Origin: a virus
Reading direction: 5' to 3' (one strand)
DNA: 29,312 nt
IMG/VR virus record: IMGVR_UViG_3300049434_000097
Coordinates: 1 to 29,312 of that record
Part shown: positions 1 to 7,672 of the stretch, in pieces
How the letters are laid out: every line of letters starts with the position of its first letter
Position numbering within the stretch: the first letter of the stretch is position 1
Translations under genes and position numbers: made by a program
Notes under the pieces: model-generated
Seen by the model: only the letters and a program-made list of their open reading frames with translations
What the model was told of the DNA's origin: nothing
The model's database searches: none

Positions 1-285
1 TCATTCCGCGGAAGGGAGCGGCTCGGAAAGCGCGCGCTGGCTGGTGCCGCGCATGATATCGAGCGTCGCCTCGATCCGCGCCGTGCGGGCGTCGATCCGG
101 CCGAGCGCGTCGCCGCGCTGGCGATCGGCCGCCTCGAGCAATTCGACCCGGCGGGCATTTTCGGCGACGCGCTGGCTGGTCACGCCAACCTGCCAGAAGG
201 CGCCGAACAGGCTGAACCCGAGCGCGATCCAGGCCGGGCTCAAGGTGAAGCGGCGCGCGGCCGCATCTTCGGGGGCGCTCTCCAT
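1..285 (-). CDS. Small membrane-anchored coiled-coil protein, possibly lysis-related
   Basis: A 94-residue protein whose stop codon is the first three bases of the window. Residues 18-35 form one hydrophobic, aromatic-rich membrane segment. Residues about 36-80 are charged with heptad-like spacing, consistent with a coiled coil. I chose the ATG at 285 because it overlaps the stop of a 10-codon leader with a strong ribosome site; a GTG at 288 in the same frame is possible. It is the last minus-strand gene visible, downstream of the virion lysozyme and a secreted protein. An N-terminal anchor followed by a coiled coil is the layout of inner-membrane spanins, so a lysis role is possible, but no family motif confirms this and it could be another small phage membrane protein. 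Confidence 0.6.
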   Translation of the reverse strand: MESAPEDAAARRFTLSPAWIALGFSLFGAFWQVGVTSQRVAENARRVELLEAADRQRGDALGRIDARTARIEATLDIMRGTSQRALSEPLPSAE

Positions 286-317
286 CACGAGCGCCCCCGG
301 CGAAGGGGGCTGGGCAT
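285..317 (-). CDS. Possible 10-residue leader peptide coupled to the membrane protein
   Basis: An AAGGAG site at 325-330 lies 7 nt before an ATG at 317. This opens only 10 codons, ending in a TGA at 285-287 that overlaps the ATG of the next gene (TGATG). The next gene has no good ribosome site of its own, so ribosomes may reach it by terminating on this leader and restarting. Alternatively the downstream protein once started here and a frameshift split it. Confidence 0.3.
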   Translation of the reverse strand: MPSPLRRGRS

Positions 318-517
318 GTTCAATCTCCTTGGGAAATTTTCCGGCGCCGCGCGGCGTCGGGGAAGCATCAATCAGGCTGGTTCAAGCGAAGGCGCGAGGG
401 CGCGAAGTCGTTCATGGAAGATGCCGAACGTGTCCGCGTAGTTTCCCCGAGTTCCCAGTGCCGCGGGTGGCACATTGGTCAGCGTGCCGGGGAGCTCGCC
501 CCTGAAGCTGAGGCTGG

Positions 518-910
518 CTACCATTTCACGCATGGGCTGGGACGAAAAGTGACATCTGTCACGTGCGTATCGCTTTCCTCCTGCCCTGCTTCCGGCTGAC
601 CTCCCCTAGTTCCGAGGTACAAACACCGATTGCCCCTTCTAAAGACCATACCACAAGGAGCCGGCCAAACGCCGGAACAGGTCTGAATTTCAGGAAAGCT
701 TGCACATTCACTCTCCGCTATTGCCTCGCACGGCCCGTTCACAGGCTCCCAGCCGTAACTCAGGATGATCCTGCGGGCAGGAACATAGTCCATCCCCTCC
801 AGCCTCAACGGTCTGCGATGCGGAACCGCAGCCTTCAGCATGTACGGGGGAGACGGTTGCGCCAGACCACCAAGAAAGAGGGCACTTAGAGCCAGGAAGA
901 GCTTGTTCAT
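518..910 (-). CDS. Secreted Cys-containing protein of unknown function
   Basis: A 130-residue protein with a typical signal peptide (Lys near the start, then a Leu/Ala-rich core to about residue 18). The mature part has five Cys, most in the pattern GPC...SEC...QTC...APC...NRC, suggesting disulfides formed in the periplasm. I recognise no named family; the arrangement (an alkaline Arg-rich stretch, a Trp-Glu-Pro-Val turn, spaced Cys) resembles small secreted proteins of sphingomonads. It starts 13 nt after the lysozyme-like gene and is read in the same direction, so it may be co-transcribed. Base composition is less G+C-rich than the core virion genes, as in the adjacent lysozyme gene, which hints at a shared separate origin. 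Confidence 0.65.
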   Translation of the reverse strand: MNKLFLALSALFLGGLAQPSPPYMLKAAVPHRRPLRLEGMDYVPARRIILSYGWEPVNGPCEAIAESECASFPEIQTCSGVWPAPCGMVFRRGNRCLYLGTRGGQPEAGQEESDTHVTDVTFRPSPCVKW

Positions 911-923
911 GTGCAGATTGCCT

Positions 924-2432
924 TCACCTGTGCAAATTCATCAGGTAGCGCCTTACGGCGCCAGTTGCCCTAGAACTAGCTCTATTTGCGGGCCCCCCAT
1001 CGTAGAAGGTCGTTCCGCCATCGGAAAGCCGTCCGTGTCTGGTTCGGTAGTTTTGGGGAACAGCGACAGAGGCCCATTCCTGCGCAGCCGCGTATTGCGC
1101 ATCATCGACTGACCCGGTCCCATGGAATATGAATCTAGCCAAAGGGGCGCGACGTTGAACCAGATATTCCGCGAAAATACGGTCCTGCAACTCGGGGGTA
1201 AGGCGCTCATTGCCGGTCAAATGCATTGCGGATACTGCGTCTCTCAAAGTATTTCGCGTTATTTGATACCGCCCCACGGCGAACAGGCGGCGGGTGTCCG
1301 TTCCAGGCAGTGATGATGTGCGCAAAACCTCGTTAATGGTTCTTCCTGTCACGGTGCCGCGGGGGGGGGTCAGATAGGAATGACCAACCCGGCCGTGCGG
1401 GACCCCACGTGTGCCGGTATTATAGGATTCGTAGTTACCTTCCCCTAGAGAAAGCGCTTCCGCGAGTCCTTCGAGATCAGGGCTGAGCGTGCTGCTTCTA
1501 TCCGGCTGGCGCATCGCGCGCCTGTCGGCCAGTCTCGGACCCGTAACCACAATCGGGTCATCGCCCTGATTTTGGCGGTTGGGAAGTGGGTGATCGGGCG
1601 GTAGGGGCTCTGCGCGGACGTTGTGCGGAAACGAGTCCAGGACCGGCCGTATCTCGGCGGCGAGTTCATCTGCGCGCTGCCTCATCTGTGCATCCGATAA
1701 TGGGGTCCCGGGGCTGTGCCCGTCGCCGTTGAGCCCGCCTCCAAGCTTGTAGGGAGGCAGGGTGTCGCGATGGTCTTGCGTATAGGCTATGGGATAGAAT
1801 CTTGCGTCGGGCCCCGATTGGGCCCGTGTGAACATGCCGGTTCGATCAGGGCTCGCTCCGTCGGGCCTCACGAGCACCTGCGGTAGTTTCGAATTGCCGG
1901 CATCTCGCGAGACCGGCATCTGCGCAAAAGTGCTACCGGCGAGACTGTTCGAACCGAATGGCGGCTGGTCAGCCGCGAGCATCCCATGTTGCGCCACTTC
2001 GGACGGGTTCATTATTCCCGGCACTTGGCGATCGACAGGCATGAGATCGAAAAAGGGGTCCGGGGGCTCGAAACCCGGGTCGCCCAATCCCACCTGACTC
2101 AGCCGCGCACGAACCGCCTTCGGATCGGCGCCGCTCCGAATCGCGGCCGCCGCCTGTTGAATTGCGGCGCTGCGGCCAATAACCGGCGCACCGCCACTGT
2201 CCGCTAACGGCGCCTCAACCGCAGTTCGGTCCAAATCCGGGCGCCCGGCAAAATAACTGGGGTTGAAGGCGCTAGGCGGCCCCTGAAACGGGTCGATCGC
2301 TGCGTTCGGCAAGTGCGCCTGCGGTGCCATGCCGGCGCCGGGTAATACTCCGCCCGGCCCGGGCAACGGCCGCTGACGGGCTGCGGGCGAGGGCTGCACT
2401 TCGGGGAACATTTCCCACCAATTCTGAGGCAT
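924..2432 (-). CDS. Virion-associated protein with C-terminal lysozyme-like domain
   Basis: A 502-residue protein. Residues 1 to about 310 are rich in Pro, Gly, Ala and Asp, with little predicted fold. From about 320 the sequence looks like a lysozyme or lytic-transglycosylase domain: SLGEGNYESYN at 328-338, where Glu331 is the likely catalytic acid, and GRYQIT at 387-392, typical of the substrate cleft in this superfamily. The probable role is local peptidoglycan opening during DNA entry, since it lies among structural genes. Just before the domain, residues 291-299 contain DPIVVTG, resembling a TonB box. The ATG overlaps the upstream stop (TAATG) and has an AAGGA site 9 nt before it. A holin-dependent endolysin is less likely given the long N-terminal region. 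G+C is lower than in neighbouring tail genes. Confidence 0.7.
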   Translation of the reverse strand: MPQNWWEMFPEVQPSPAARQRPLPGPGGVLPGAGMAPQAHLPNAAIDPFQGPPSAFNPSYFAGRPDLDRTAVEAPLADSGGAPVIGRSAAIQQAAAAIRSGADPKAVRARLSQVGLGDPGFEPPDPFFDLMPVDRQVPGIMNPSEVAQHGMLAADQPPFGSNSLAGSTFAQMPVSRDAGNSKLPQVLVRPDGASPDRTGMFTRAQSGPDARFYPIAYTQDHRDTLPPYKLGGGLNGDGHSPGTPLSDAQMRQRADELAAEIRPVLDSFPHNVRAEPLPPDHPLPNRQNQGDDPIVVTGPRLADRRAMRQPDRSSTLSPDLEGLAEALSLGEGNYESYNTGTRGVPHGRVGHSYLTPPRGTVTGRTINEVLRTSSLPGTDTRRLFAVGRYQITRNTLRDAVSAMHLTGNERLTPELQDRIFAEYLVQRRAPLARFIFHGTGSVDDAQYAAAQEWASVAVPQNYRTRHGRLSDGGTTFYDGGPANRASSRATGAVRRYLMNLHR

Positions 2433-2992
2433 TACATGTTCCTTCTGATCGAGCCGTCGGGGGCGAAGAAAAAGGCGCCGCGCGGGAGCGAGGCGGCCTG
2501 GGCATGGGAGTGGGCACGTGGAATGCCGCCGGCCGAAGCCGCGCTTTCAGTGAAACCGGGCGCGCGAGGGGGACCGAGCGACGCCGAGGTGAACACGGCG
2601 CGGGGCGGAGGCGCCCCCGGCGGGGGCGCGAAGCCCGGTGCCGGCTGTGACGCGGCGTCCGCGGGCGGCGCTCCGCCGCCGTCGCCCTCCCCTCCGGGCG
2701 CGCCCTCATCGCCGAACATCCGGTCGGCGATACGCTGCCGCGCCGCCCAAGATAGATCCTGCTCATTCATCGCCCCGATCTCGTCATTGCTGAAGCCCAT
2801 ATTCTTGGCGCCGATCACCTGCGCGTCGCGGGCGTCGTTCTGGCGCTGCAATAGGGCCTGCTGCAGTTGCAGCGCGCGCAACCGCGGGATCGCGCCGGTG
2901 TCGCCGCCGGCCGCGGCGAGCGCCGCCTGCAGCCGGTCGCCAAAGCCGGGCGCGCGGAGCGCGCGGCCGATGCCGGAAAGAAAAGAAGACAT
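2432..2992 (-). CDS. Phage virion-module protein, Ala/Pro-rich, unknown function
   Basis: A 186-residue protein. The N-terminal half (about residues 1-95) is predicted helical, with several Gln/Ala/Leu-rich stretches; the C-terminal half is low-complexity Pro/Gly/Ala. I recognise no family. The start at 2992 directly follows the stop of the upstream gene and is preceded by GGGGAG 9 nt away. The stop overlaps the start of the lysozyme-like gene. This tight spacing and its position between the large Ala/Gln-rich protein and the virion lysozyme suggest an internal virion or ejection accessory role, which is inference from context only. Confidence 0.65.
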   Translation of the reverse strand: MSSFLSGIGRALRAPGFGDRLQAALAAAGGDTGAIPRLRALQLQQALLQRQNDARDAQVIGAKNMGFSNDEIGAMNEQDLSWAARQRIADRMFGDEGAPGGEGDGGGAPPADAASQPAPGFAPPPGAPPPRAVFTSASLGPPRAPGFTESAASAGGIPRAHSHAQAASLPRGAFFFAPDGSIRRNM

Positions 2993-3307
2993 TTATCGAA
3001 CTCCCCAAAGATAAGGTTGCATCCAATCCGGCGCCGGCATGAGCGGGCGCCGGGCGAGGCGTGGCGCGTTGCGCAGGTCCGTCATCGCCGCAGACGGCGG
3101 CGGCATCGGCATCCAGTCGGGCGGGGGCGGCAGTGGCGGCGGGCCGCCGCCGCCCAGCCCCTGGAGGGCCGAGAGGATCGAGGTCACGACATGATTGCCC
3201 TTCGGCTTCTCGTCTTTCCCGGTCGGGAATTTCTCGGGCATGAGGGGATGGACGGACCCGCCGAACAGCTCGCCGAACAGGCTGCCGGTGTTGCTGAGAA
3301 AACCCAT
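2993..3307 (-). CDS. Short Pro-rich phage protein, unknown function
   Basis: A 104-residue protein with an amphipathic Phe/Leu/Gly N-terminus (residues 1-20), a Lys-rich stretch near 30-37 and a long Gly/Pro linker from about 50. It has an ideal ribosome site, AGGAGG, six nt before the ATG, and that site overlaps the stop of the large upstream gene, a strong sign of real, coupled expression. Short proteins like this between ejection-type genes are common in podovirus genomes and rarely have a known function. No motif supports a specific call. Confidence 0.6.
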   Translation of the reverse strand: MGFLSNTGSLFGELFGGSVHPLMPEKFPTGKDEKPKGNHVVTSILSALQGLGGGGPPPLPPPPDWMPMPPPSAAMTDLRNAPRLARRPLMPAPDWMQPYLWGVR

Positions 3308-3316
3308 TGACGCCTC

Positions 3317-5140
3317 CTACATGAACGCCGCGGCGGCCTGGCCGGCCTGCAGAAGCGTGCTGAACAGGCTCGGCGTCTGGCTCGAAATCTGCGTGCCCGT
3401 CCCCGTCGTCTGCCCGGTCGTGTTGCCGTTCACCTGCCGCCCGACGAGGATGTCGTAGGGGGTCATGCCGCTGAGCTGGCCCATGAGCTGGAGCTGGGCC
3501 GGCCCCGCCATCGCATAGGCCTGCTCGATCGCCCTTTGCTGATCGCCGAGCTGCGCCATGGTGGCGAGATCGGCGCGGGTGCCGGCGCCATAATCGTTGG
3601 CGAGACCGCCGATCATGCCCGCCGCCTGAAGCGCGCGATTGGCGGCATTGTCGGCCTGGCCGGCGTTGAACTGCGACATCGCGTTGTTCGCCGCCGCGTT
3701 CGCTCCCGAAACGGCGGTGCGGTTCGCGACGTTGAACTGGGCGGCGCCGGCGTCGAGCTGGCCCTGCGCCAGGCCGTATTGGCCGGATATATTCTGGTTC
3801 GCCAGCGCGGCCTGCATCGCCGAATCGGCGCCGTAGCGCGCCGCGGTGTCGGCAAAGCCTGCCTGCGCGAGATCCCGCTGCTGCTGCTGCCCCAGCCCGA
3901 ATTGCGCGGCGGTGTCCGCGCGTCCGGCAAAATCGAGGGCCGCCCGGTTGGCGGCGTCGGCCGATTGAAGCCGGGAGGCATTGAAGGCCCCGCTGCCGAA
4001 CTGGCCGGCGGCGTCGGCCCGGCCGGCAAAATCGAGGCCCGCCTGCTGCCCGAACCCGGCATCGGCAAGCGCGCGCTGATAATCCTGCCCGGAATTGGCG
4101 AGGCTGACGCCGGTCTCGTTCTGCGCGTTGAACTGGCTCGCCTGCTGCCGGTTGGCGGCATCGGATTGCGAGAGGCCGGCGGCGGTGCCGAAGCCCTGGC
4201 TGAGGAGGCCGCTCTCCAGCGTGGCGCGGCCGCGAGCGAGATCGCCCTCCATCTGGCCCTGGGCGATGCCGAAGCGGGAGCCGCCGAAGGCGCCGTTGCG
4301 GGCGCCCTGCGCCTCGAGCGCGGCCCGCTGCTGCGCGGCATGGTTGTCGTAATCGGCCATGGCGGCATTGACGACCTGATCCTGCCACGGGTTCTGATAG
4401 GCGTTCAGATCGGTGAGCATGGTGGCCGGATCGGCGTGGGACGCCGTGGCGCCCGGAGTCCGCGCGACCTGGGCCGCGGCGATGTCCGCCGGGGCATAGG
4501 CCTGCGTCGCCGCGCCGATCGGCGCCCCGGTCCGCGCGGCGGCATAGGCTCCGGCCTGGCCGAGCTGCGGCGCCGAATAGCCCTGCCCGCCGACCAGATG
4601 GGGCCCGCCGAGTCGGGGCGCGTCGTAGCCGAAGGCGGTCTGCCGATAGGCCGGGCCGGGCTGGGTCGCGCCGCCGAACATGCTTTCGGGCTGGGCGCCG
4701 GCTCGAGGCTGGCCGGCGGGCAGCGGCATGTTGCCGCTATGGGCGGGCAGCGCCTTGTCGCCCGTCGGCATCCGCGCCCCGGCGGCGCTCAATTGCGGTG
4801 GCGGGGCGAGGCCCATGCCCGGGGCAAGGCCTCCCATCGCCCCGGCAAGGTTCGGCCCCCGGCTCCCGGCCTGCTGGGCCAGTTGCGAAGCCGCGGCGGT
4901 CTGTCCGCGCCAATCGCCGAGGCTGCCGGCATTCTGCCAGGCCATTTGCTGCAGCGGAGCGGCGGGGGCGACGGAGCCGTTCGGATCCATGTCGCCGAAC
5001 GCGCCGATCCGGCCGACATAATCCTGCGCGGCATTGGTCAACCAATCGGGCGTGACCGGCGTCGTCGTGCCGGTCTCGGTCTGGTTGCTGTTCTGCGAGG
5101 TGTTGGACGTGGTCTTGGTCCTGGAGGAGCTGAGGCCCAT
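3317..5140 (-). CDS. Large Ala/Gln/Gly-rich virion protein, probable DNA-ejection protein
   Basis: A 607-residue protein. I chose the ATG at 5140 because GAAGGAAAG lies just before it; upstream in-frame codons run through a terminator hairpin. Residues about 1-30 are Ser/Thr/Asn-rich. The middle is Gly/Pro/Ala-rich, and from about 270 there are degenerate helical repeats in which DFAGRAD, QSADAANR and AQFG-like motifs recur. No Cys is apparent. Such long Ala/Gln/Asn-rich helical proteins in the late tail region of podoviruses are often internal or ejected proteins (P22 gp7, gp16 and gp20 play this role), but I see no direct family match. It is followed by three tightly packed genes. A diverged copy of its leader is found at 9277-9442. 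Confidence 0.65.
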   Translation of the reverse strand: MGLSSSRTKTTSNTSQNSNQTETGTTTPVTPDWLTNAAQDYVGRIGAFGDMDPNGSVAPAAPLQQMAWQNAGSLGDWRGQTAAASQLAQQAGSRGPNLAGAMGGLAPGMGLAPPPQLSAAGARMPTGDKALPAHSGNMPLPAGQPRAGAQPESMFGGATQPGPAYRQTAFGYDAPRLGGPHLVGGQGYSAPQLGQAGAYAAARTGAPIGAATQAYAPADIAAAQVARTPGATASHADPATMLTDLNAYQNPWQDQVVNAAMADYDNHAAQQRAALEAQGARNGAFGGSRFGIAQGQMEGDLARGRATLESGLLSQGFGTAAGLSQSDAANRQQASQFNAQNETGVSLANSGQDYQRALADAGFGQQAGLDFAGRADAAGQFGSGAFNASRLQSADAANRAALDFAGRADTAAQFGLGQQQQRDLAQAGFADTAARYGADSAMQAALANQNISGQYGLAQGQLDAGAAQFNVANRTAVSGANAAANNAMSQFNAGQADNAANRALQAAGMIGGLANDYGAGTRADLATMAQLGDQQRAIEQAYAMAGPAQLQLMGQLSGMTPYDILVGRQVNGNTTGQTTGTGTQISSQTPSLFSTLLQAGQAAAAFM

Positions 5141-5155
5141 TGGCTTTCCTTCATG

Positions 5156-5177
5156 AAAAAAGCGGCCCGTGGGCCGC
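5156..5177 (-). terminator. Rho-independent terminator just upstream of the ejection-type gene
   Basis: Read on the minus strand, GCGGCC, a 4-nt loop and GGCCGC form a perfect 6-bp G+C stem followed at once by six Ts (plus-strand A tract 5156-5161). The tract ends only 15 nt before the ATG at 5140, so it lies in the leader of that gene and would stop transcripts coming from the cargo block. Confidence 0.7.
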
Positions 5178-5256
5178 CCTGCTGCTGGTGATGGTTTGGA
5201 ATCGGAACGGCAGGAACCCGACCGGCTTTGGAAGGCGGGCAATGGCCCGTGCCGGG

Positions 5257-5408
5257 CTAGAGCGTATCGACATTCAAAGGTCGCTGAGCATCCCCTCTCC
5301 CCGGCGGGGTGAGGGGGCTCGGCCTTCGGTACTGAATCTCGAACTCAGAACCCCCTCACCTAACCCTCTCCCCCCTGGGGAGAGGGCTTTAGGTCGCTGA
5401 ATGTCGAT
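5257..5408. repeat. MITE-like inverted-repeat element
   Basis: The outer part has a perfect 10-bp inverted repeat, ATCGACATTC at 5266-5275 against its complement at 5399-5408. Inside it, GGTGAGGGGG (5308-5317) pairs with CCCCCTCACC (5351-5360), and CCCTCTCCCC-type blocks flank these. The left end also carries CTAGAGCG (5257-5264), shared with the element at 12136. It has no coding capacity. The related segment at about 9397 lacks it, so it looks like an insertion of about 150 bp. Confidence 0.65.
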
Positions 5409-5703
5409 CCGTCCTAATTGTTCACGCCTTGCGTCGAATGTGTGGAGACGACCCATTGCGGGGCCAGATCGCGGGCGCCTTCGTGATTGAGCGCAGCACC
5501 TGGCGGCCCGCATCGCCTGGCCGGCAACGCTCCCGCAACCGGCATCCATCGCAGCCGGACTTGCGAGCGCGGTACTTGTCGATGCCATCGGGCGGCGGCT
5601 TCGCCTTCGCAGCGCCGGCGTCCCGCCTGGTCCGAACGGACCAGACGCGCCCTGTTGACTTCGCGCGCGCGGCGGTGAGAACGGAACGGTTCAGGAGACC
5701 GCA
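5409..5703. other. Non-coding gap with degraded repeat sequence
   Basis: No convincing gene. The first 50 bp (to about 5461) match the segment after the cargo-side leader copy at 9398-9442 and include the CGACCCATTGCGG half of the palindromic repeat. The rest is G+C-rich with no motif I recognise. Near the right end, TTGACT at about 5655 could be a -35 box for the secreted gene that follows, but no good -10 box is seen. Confidence 0.4.
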
Positions 5704-6372
5704 ATGACATTCACATTCGCTCGCACGATGCTCGCCTGCGTCGCCCTCGCGCTGGCGGGCACGGCGGCGATGGCCGGCGAACCCATTCCCGGCGTCGACA
5801 TCATCGTGAGGAAGAATCCCGGAGGGGATCTCATCGTCCACACCGACGGCAGCGGACGGGCCAGGCTCGAGCGGCTCGTACCCGGCAACTACACTCTTAC
5901 CATTCGGAGCGCGAGCCTGGCGGCGGCGATGGAGAGGCTCGCGGCGCCGCGGAGGTCGAACATCAAAGACGAAATGGGCCGCGAGTGGGACGCCCCTGCC
6001 GAGCGCGGCGGATCGCCTGGCAACAGGCCGCATGGCGGAGCGGTGCCTCCCCCCGGTGGCGCCCGCAGCTTACCCAGTTCCGGGCATCAAACCTCGCCCC
6101 GTGCCGGAATCGCCGTCGGCGACTTGAACGGCGACGGCCAAGTCGACGCCGCGAGGCGCGGCGCGCCGGTCATCCAGGTCGTCGTCGATCTGGGGCCGGC
6201 CGGCCGCTTCTCGCGGACCGCGCCTTATCGCCGCGACCATGCCGGAGAGGGCCTAACGCTCACCTTCACCATCCCCAACCGTGGGGGCGCCCGCCCAAGC
6301 GCGGCCGGCGGCACGATCGCAATCGACGCGATCTCCGACCAGGCCAGCGCCGGCAACCTCACTTCCTACTGA
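5704..6372 (+). CDS. Secreted protein with transthyretin-like fold segment, unknown function
   Basis: A 222-residue protein with a clear signal peptide (residues 1-25, ending AMA-GE). Residues about 28-66 (pattern PGV-I-V-KNPGG...DGSGRA-L--L-PG-Y-L-I) resemble a carboxypeptidase-regulatory or prealbumin-like beta-sandwich, common in secreted sphingomonad proteins. A DLNGDGQVD stretch near residue 140 is an EF-hand/dockerin-type calcium loop. The C-terminal part contains further beta-like strands. The ATG has GGAG about 7 nt upstream. It reads opposite to the phage genes, at the left end of the large cargo block. Function unknown; a periplasmic or surface role is inferred from the signal peptide. 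Confidence 0.65.
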   Translation: MTFTFARTMLACVALALAGTAAMAGEPIPGVDIIVRKNPGGDLIVHTDGSGRARLERLVPGNYTLTIRSASLAAAMERLAAPRRSNIKDEMGREWDAPAERGGSPGNRPHGGAVPPPGGARSLPSSGHQTSPRAGIAVGDLNGDGQVDAARRGAPVIQVVVDLGPAGRFSRTAPYRRDHAGEGLTLTFTIPNRGGARPSAAGGTIAIDAISDQASAGNLTSY

Positions 6373-6391
6373 CCAAATGCGAGAGAAGTTC

Positions 6392-6447
6392 ATGAGGACG
6401 ACCATGATCCGTGCCGCGCTCGCCTGCGCCGGCAGTCGCCCAATCTC
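6392..6447 (+). pseudogene. Truncated start of a second secreted protein
   Basis: After the stop of the secreted gene, a GAGAAG site precedes an ATG at 6392 encoding a typical export-signal start (Met-Arg-Thr-Thr-Met-Ile-Arg-Ala-Ala-Leu-Ala-Cys). The signal sequence is then lost in the 3' end of the oppositely oriented kinase gene. This looks like a gene cut at a recombination junction, though a chance reading is possible. Confidence 0.3.
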
Positions 6448-6912
6448 TCAGGCTACCGAATGCGGCTCGTCCAGATCAAGAGGTTCAAACCGTGCCTTGA
6501 GCAGCTCGAAGGTGGCAGGAGCGATATAAAGGCTTCGGTGAGCAGCCTCGTTTCTTAGCGCGATGCGCTTCAGGGCCTCGTCGTCGGTACAGCTCACGGA
6601 CCACAATAGGGGGGTAGCGCCGATAGCGCCCACCACGACCCGCACGCGATCCCGTTCAGCCCGAGACCAGAAACCGTAGTCGAGCACAACGTCGAGACCC
6701 AGCGCCAGGCAGCGAACCCAAAGAGGCTGCATGATATCGAGGATAGAAGCTGCCCTGTCCTGAAACGTGTCTGCGGGCGGGTCTTCGCCAAACAGGCGCG
6801 CCATCCACTCATCAGGCGTGAAGCGAACAGCGCTATGTTGACGCTCAAGCCTCCTGGCCAGCGTCGTCTTTCCCGATCCTAGGAAGCCGAACACAAGATG
6901 CGCCGTAGCCAT
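6448..6912 (-). CDS. P-loop small-molecule or nucleotide kinase (AAA_33-like)
   Basis: A 154-residue protein with a Walker A motif, GFLGSGKTT, at residues 9-17. Asp34-Glu35 follow in a position typical of zeta-toxin/chloramphenicol-phosphotransferase-type kinases, and D78-YGFWSR-AER87 supplies the core Asp and lid Arg residues. Size and motif order match single-domain ATP-binding proteins of the AAA_33 group, which phosphorylate small substrates or sugars. The substrate cannot be read from the sequence. It is a stand-alone minus-strand gene in the cargo block, facing the secreted gene to its left, with repeats upstream. Confidence 0.75.
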   Translation of the reverse strand: MATAHLVFGFLGSGKTTLARRLERQHSAVRFTPDEWMARLFGEDPPADTFQDRAASILDIMQPLWVRCLALGLDVVLDYGFWSRAERDRVRVVVGAIGATPLLWSVSCTDDEALKRIALRNEAAHRSLYIAPATFELLKARFEPLDLDEPHSVA

Positions 6913-7046
6913 TCCGTTCCGCGATCGCTTTCCTCTTCAATAGCAGACGACGTCAGACGCCGGCGACCCCGAGCATCGATCGCTTTCCAGGCCGAGGCAA
7001 TCACCCAGCCAATCACCCGTAAGCGCTAATCACCCGTAAGCGGCCG

Positions 7047-7095
7047 GTCCGCTTTCCACCCAAAGCGTACCGGCAGCTGCCGACCCATTGCGGAC
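7047..7095. repeat. Palindromic intergenic repeat (compound copy)
   Basis: A GTCCGC-TTTCCACCC start (7047) and a CGACCCATT-GCGGAC end (7090-7095) bracket a variable middle with its own CCGGCAGCTGCCG inverted repeat. Just before it, AATCACCCGTAAGCG is repeated in tandem (about 7011-7042). The same ends recur at 7590, 8185, 10020 and 12325. Confidence 0.6.
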
Positions 7096-7147
7096 TTTCC
7101 GGGCGTCTGCCAGTCTTAGCCTCAATTGGCGGTCAAAGGGCGTCCAT

Positions 7148-7582
7148 ATGAAGGTCTCCACTCTCGTCGGCGTTGCCATGTTGGCGACCATTTGTGCGAC
7201 GCCATCCCGCGCGAACTTCATTCCCCAAATGTCCCTGCAGAGCCAACTGATCGCGGCGGACCTGGCCCTGGTCGGAAGGCTCGGCGAGCCCACAGCCTGC
7301 GTGATCGAACGGCAATCGGAGCCCTGCGCAGAGATCCAGGCCGACGTCGTCCTTAAGGGGTCGCCGGCGACGTTCGGCATTCGATACCTTTTGCTCAGGC
7401 CGATGGGCATTAGCGAGTCCAGCGTTGAGGGAATGGCGCCATCCGGGACGGTGCTGATGTTCCTGCAGGCGACTAGGCCGCAAGGCCCGCAATCAAACCT
7501 GCTCACTGCGCGCCCGGAATATTATACTGCCGTTCAAGCCTACCGGTCCATCCTGCCGGTGAACGATCAAAACCTTCGATAA
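7148..7582 (+). CDS. Small secreted protein, unknown function
   Basis: A 144-residue protein starting at the ATG at 7148, preceded by AAAGGG. The first 22 or so residues are a signal peptide ending near ATPSRA. The mature part contains two Cys in an ACVIERQSEPCAE stretch and a predicted mixed alpha/beta body with a VVLKGSP turn, similar in feel to small periplasmic proteins that follow a lipoprotein/export path. No named family recognised. It is bracketed by palindromic repeats on both sides, like a self-contained cassette. Confidence 0.65.
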   Translation: MKVSTLVGVAMLATICATPSRANFIPQMSLQSQLIAADLALVGRLGEPTACVIERQSEPCAEIQADVVLKGSPATFGIRYLLLRPMGISESSVEGMAPSGTVLMFLQATRPQGPQSNLLTARPEYYTAVQAYRSILPVNDQNLR

Positions 7583-7589
7583 TCCCGCG

Positions 7590-7637
7590 GCGGCTTTCCA
7601 CCCCTACCGGACCGGCAGCTTTCGACCCATTGCGGAC
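7590..7637. repeat. Palindromic intergenic repeat (compound copy)
   Basis: A GGCTTTCCACCCC start and a CGACCCATT-GCGGAC end (7632-7637), with CGGACCGGCAGC in the middle. It is closely similar to the copy at 7047-7095, so the secreted gene lies between two directly repeated copies. Confidence 0.6.
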
Positions 7638-7672
7638 ATAAGCGCGCGGAACGGCCGACTGTGCTCCCACGG

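Noticed and set aside
2784-4388. A 534-codon minus-strand frame overlapping the ejection-type gene and the short genes after it
   Set aside because: Composition is almost only Arg, Ala, Gly and Pro, an out-of-frame shadow of the real genes, which have good ribosome sites and tight junctions.
7011-7042. A tandem AATCACCCGTAAGCG repeat considered as a CRISPR or iteron array
   Set aside because: Only two copies in direct contact, with no spacers and no replication or cas gene nearby.
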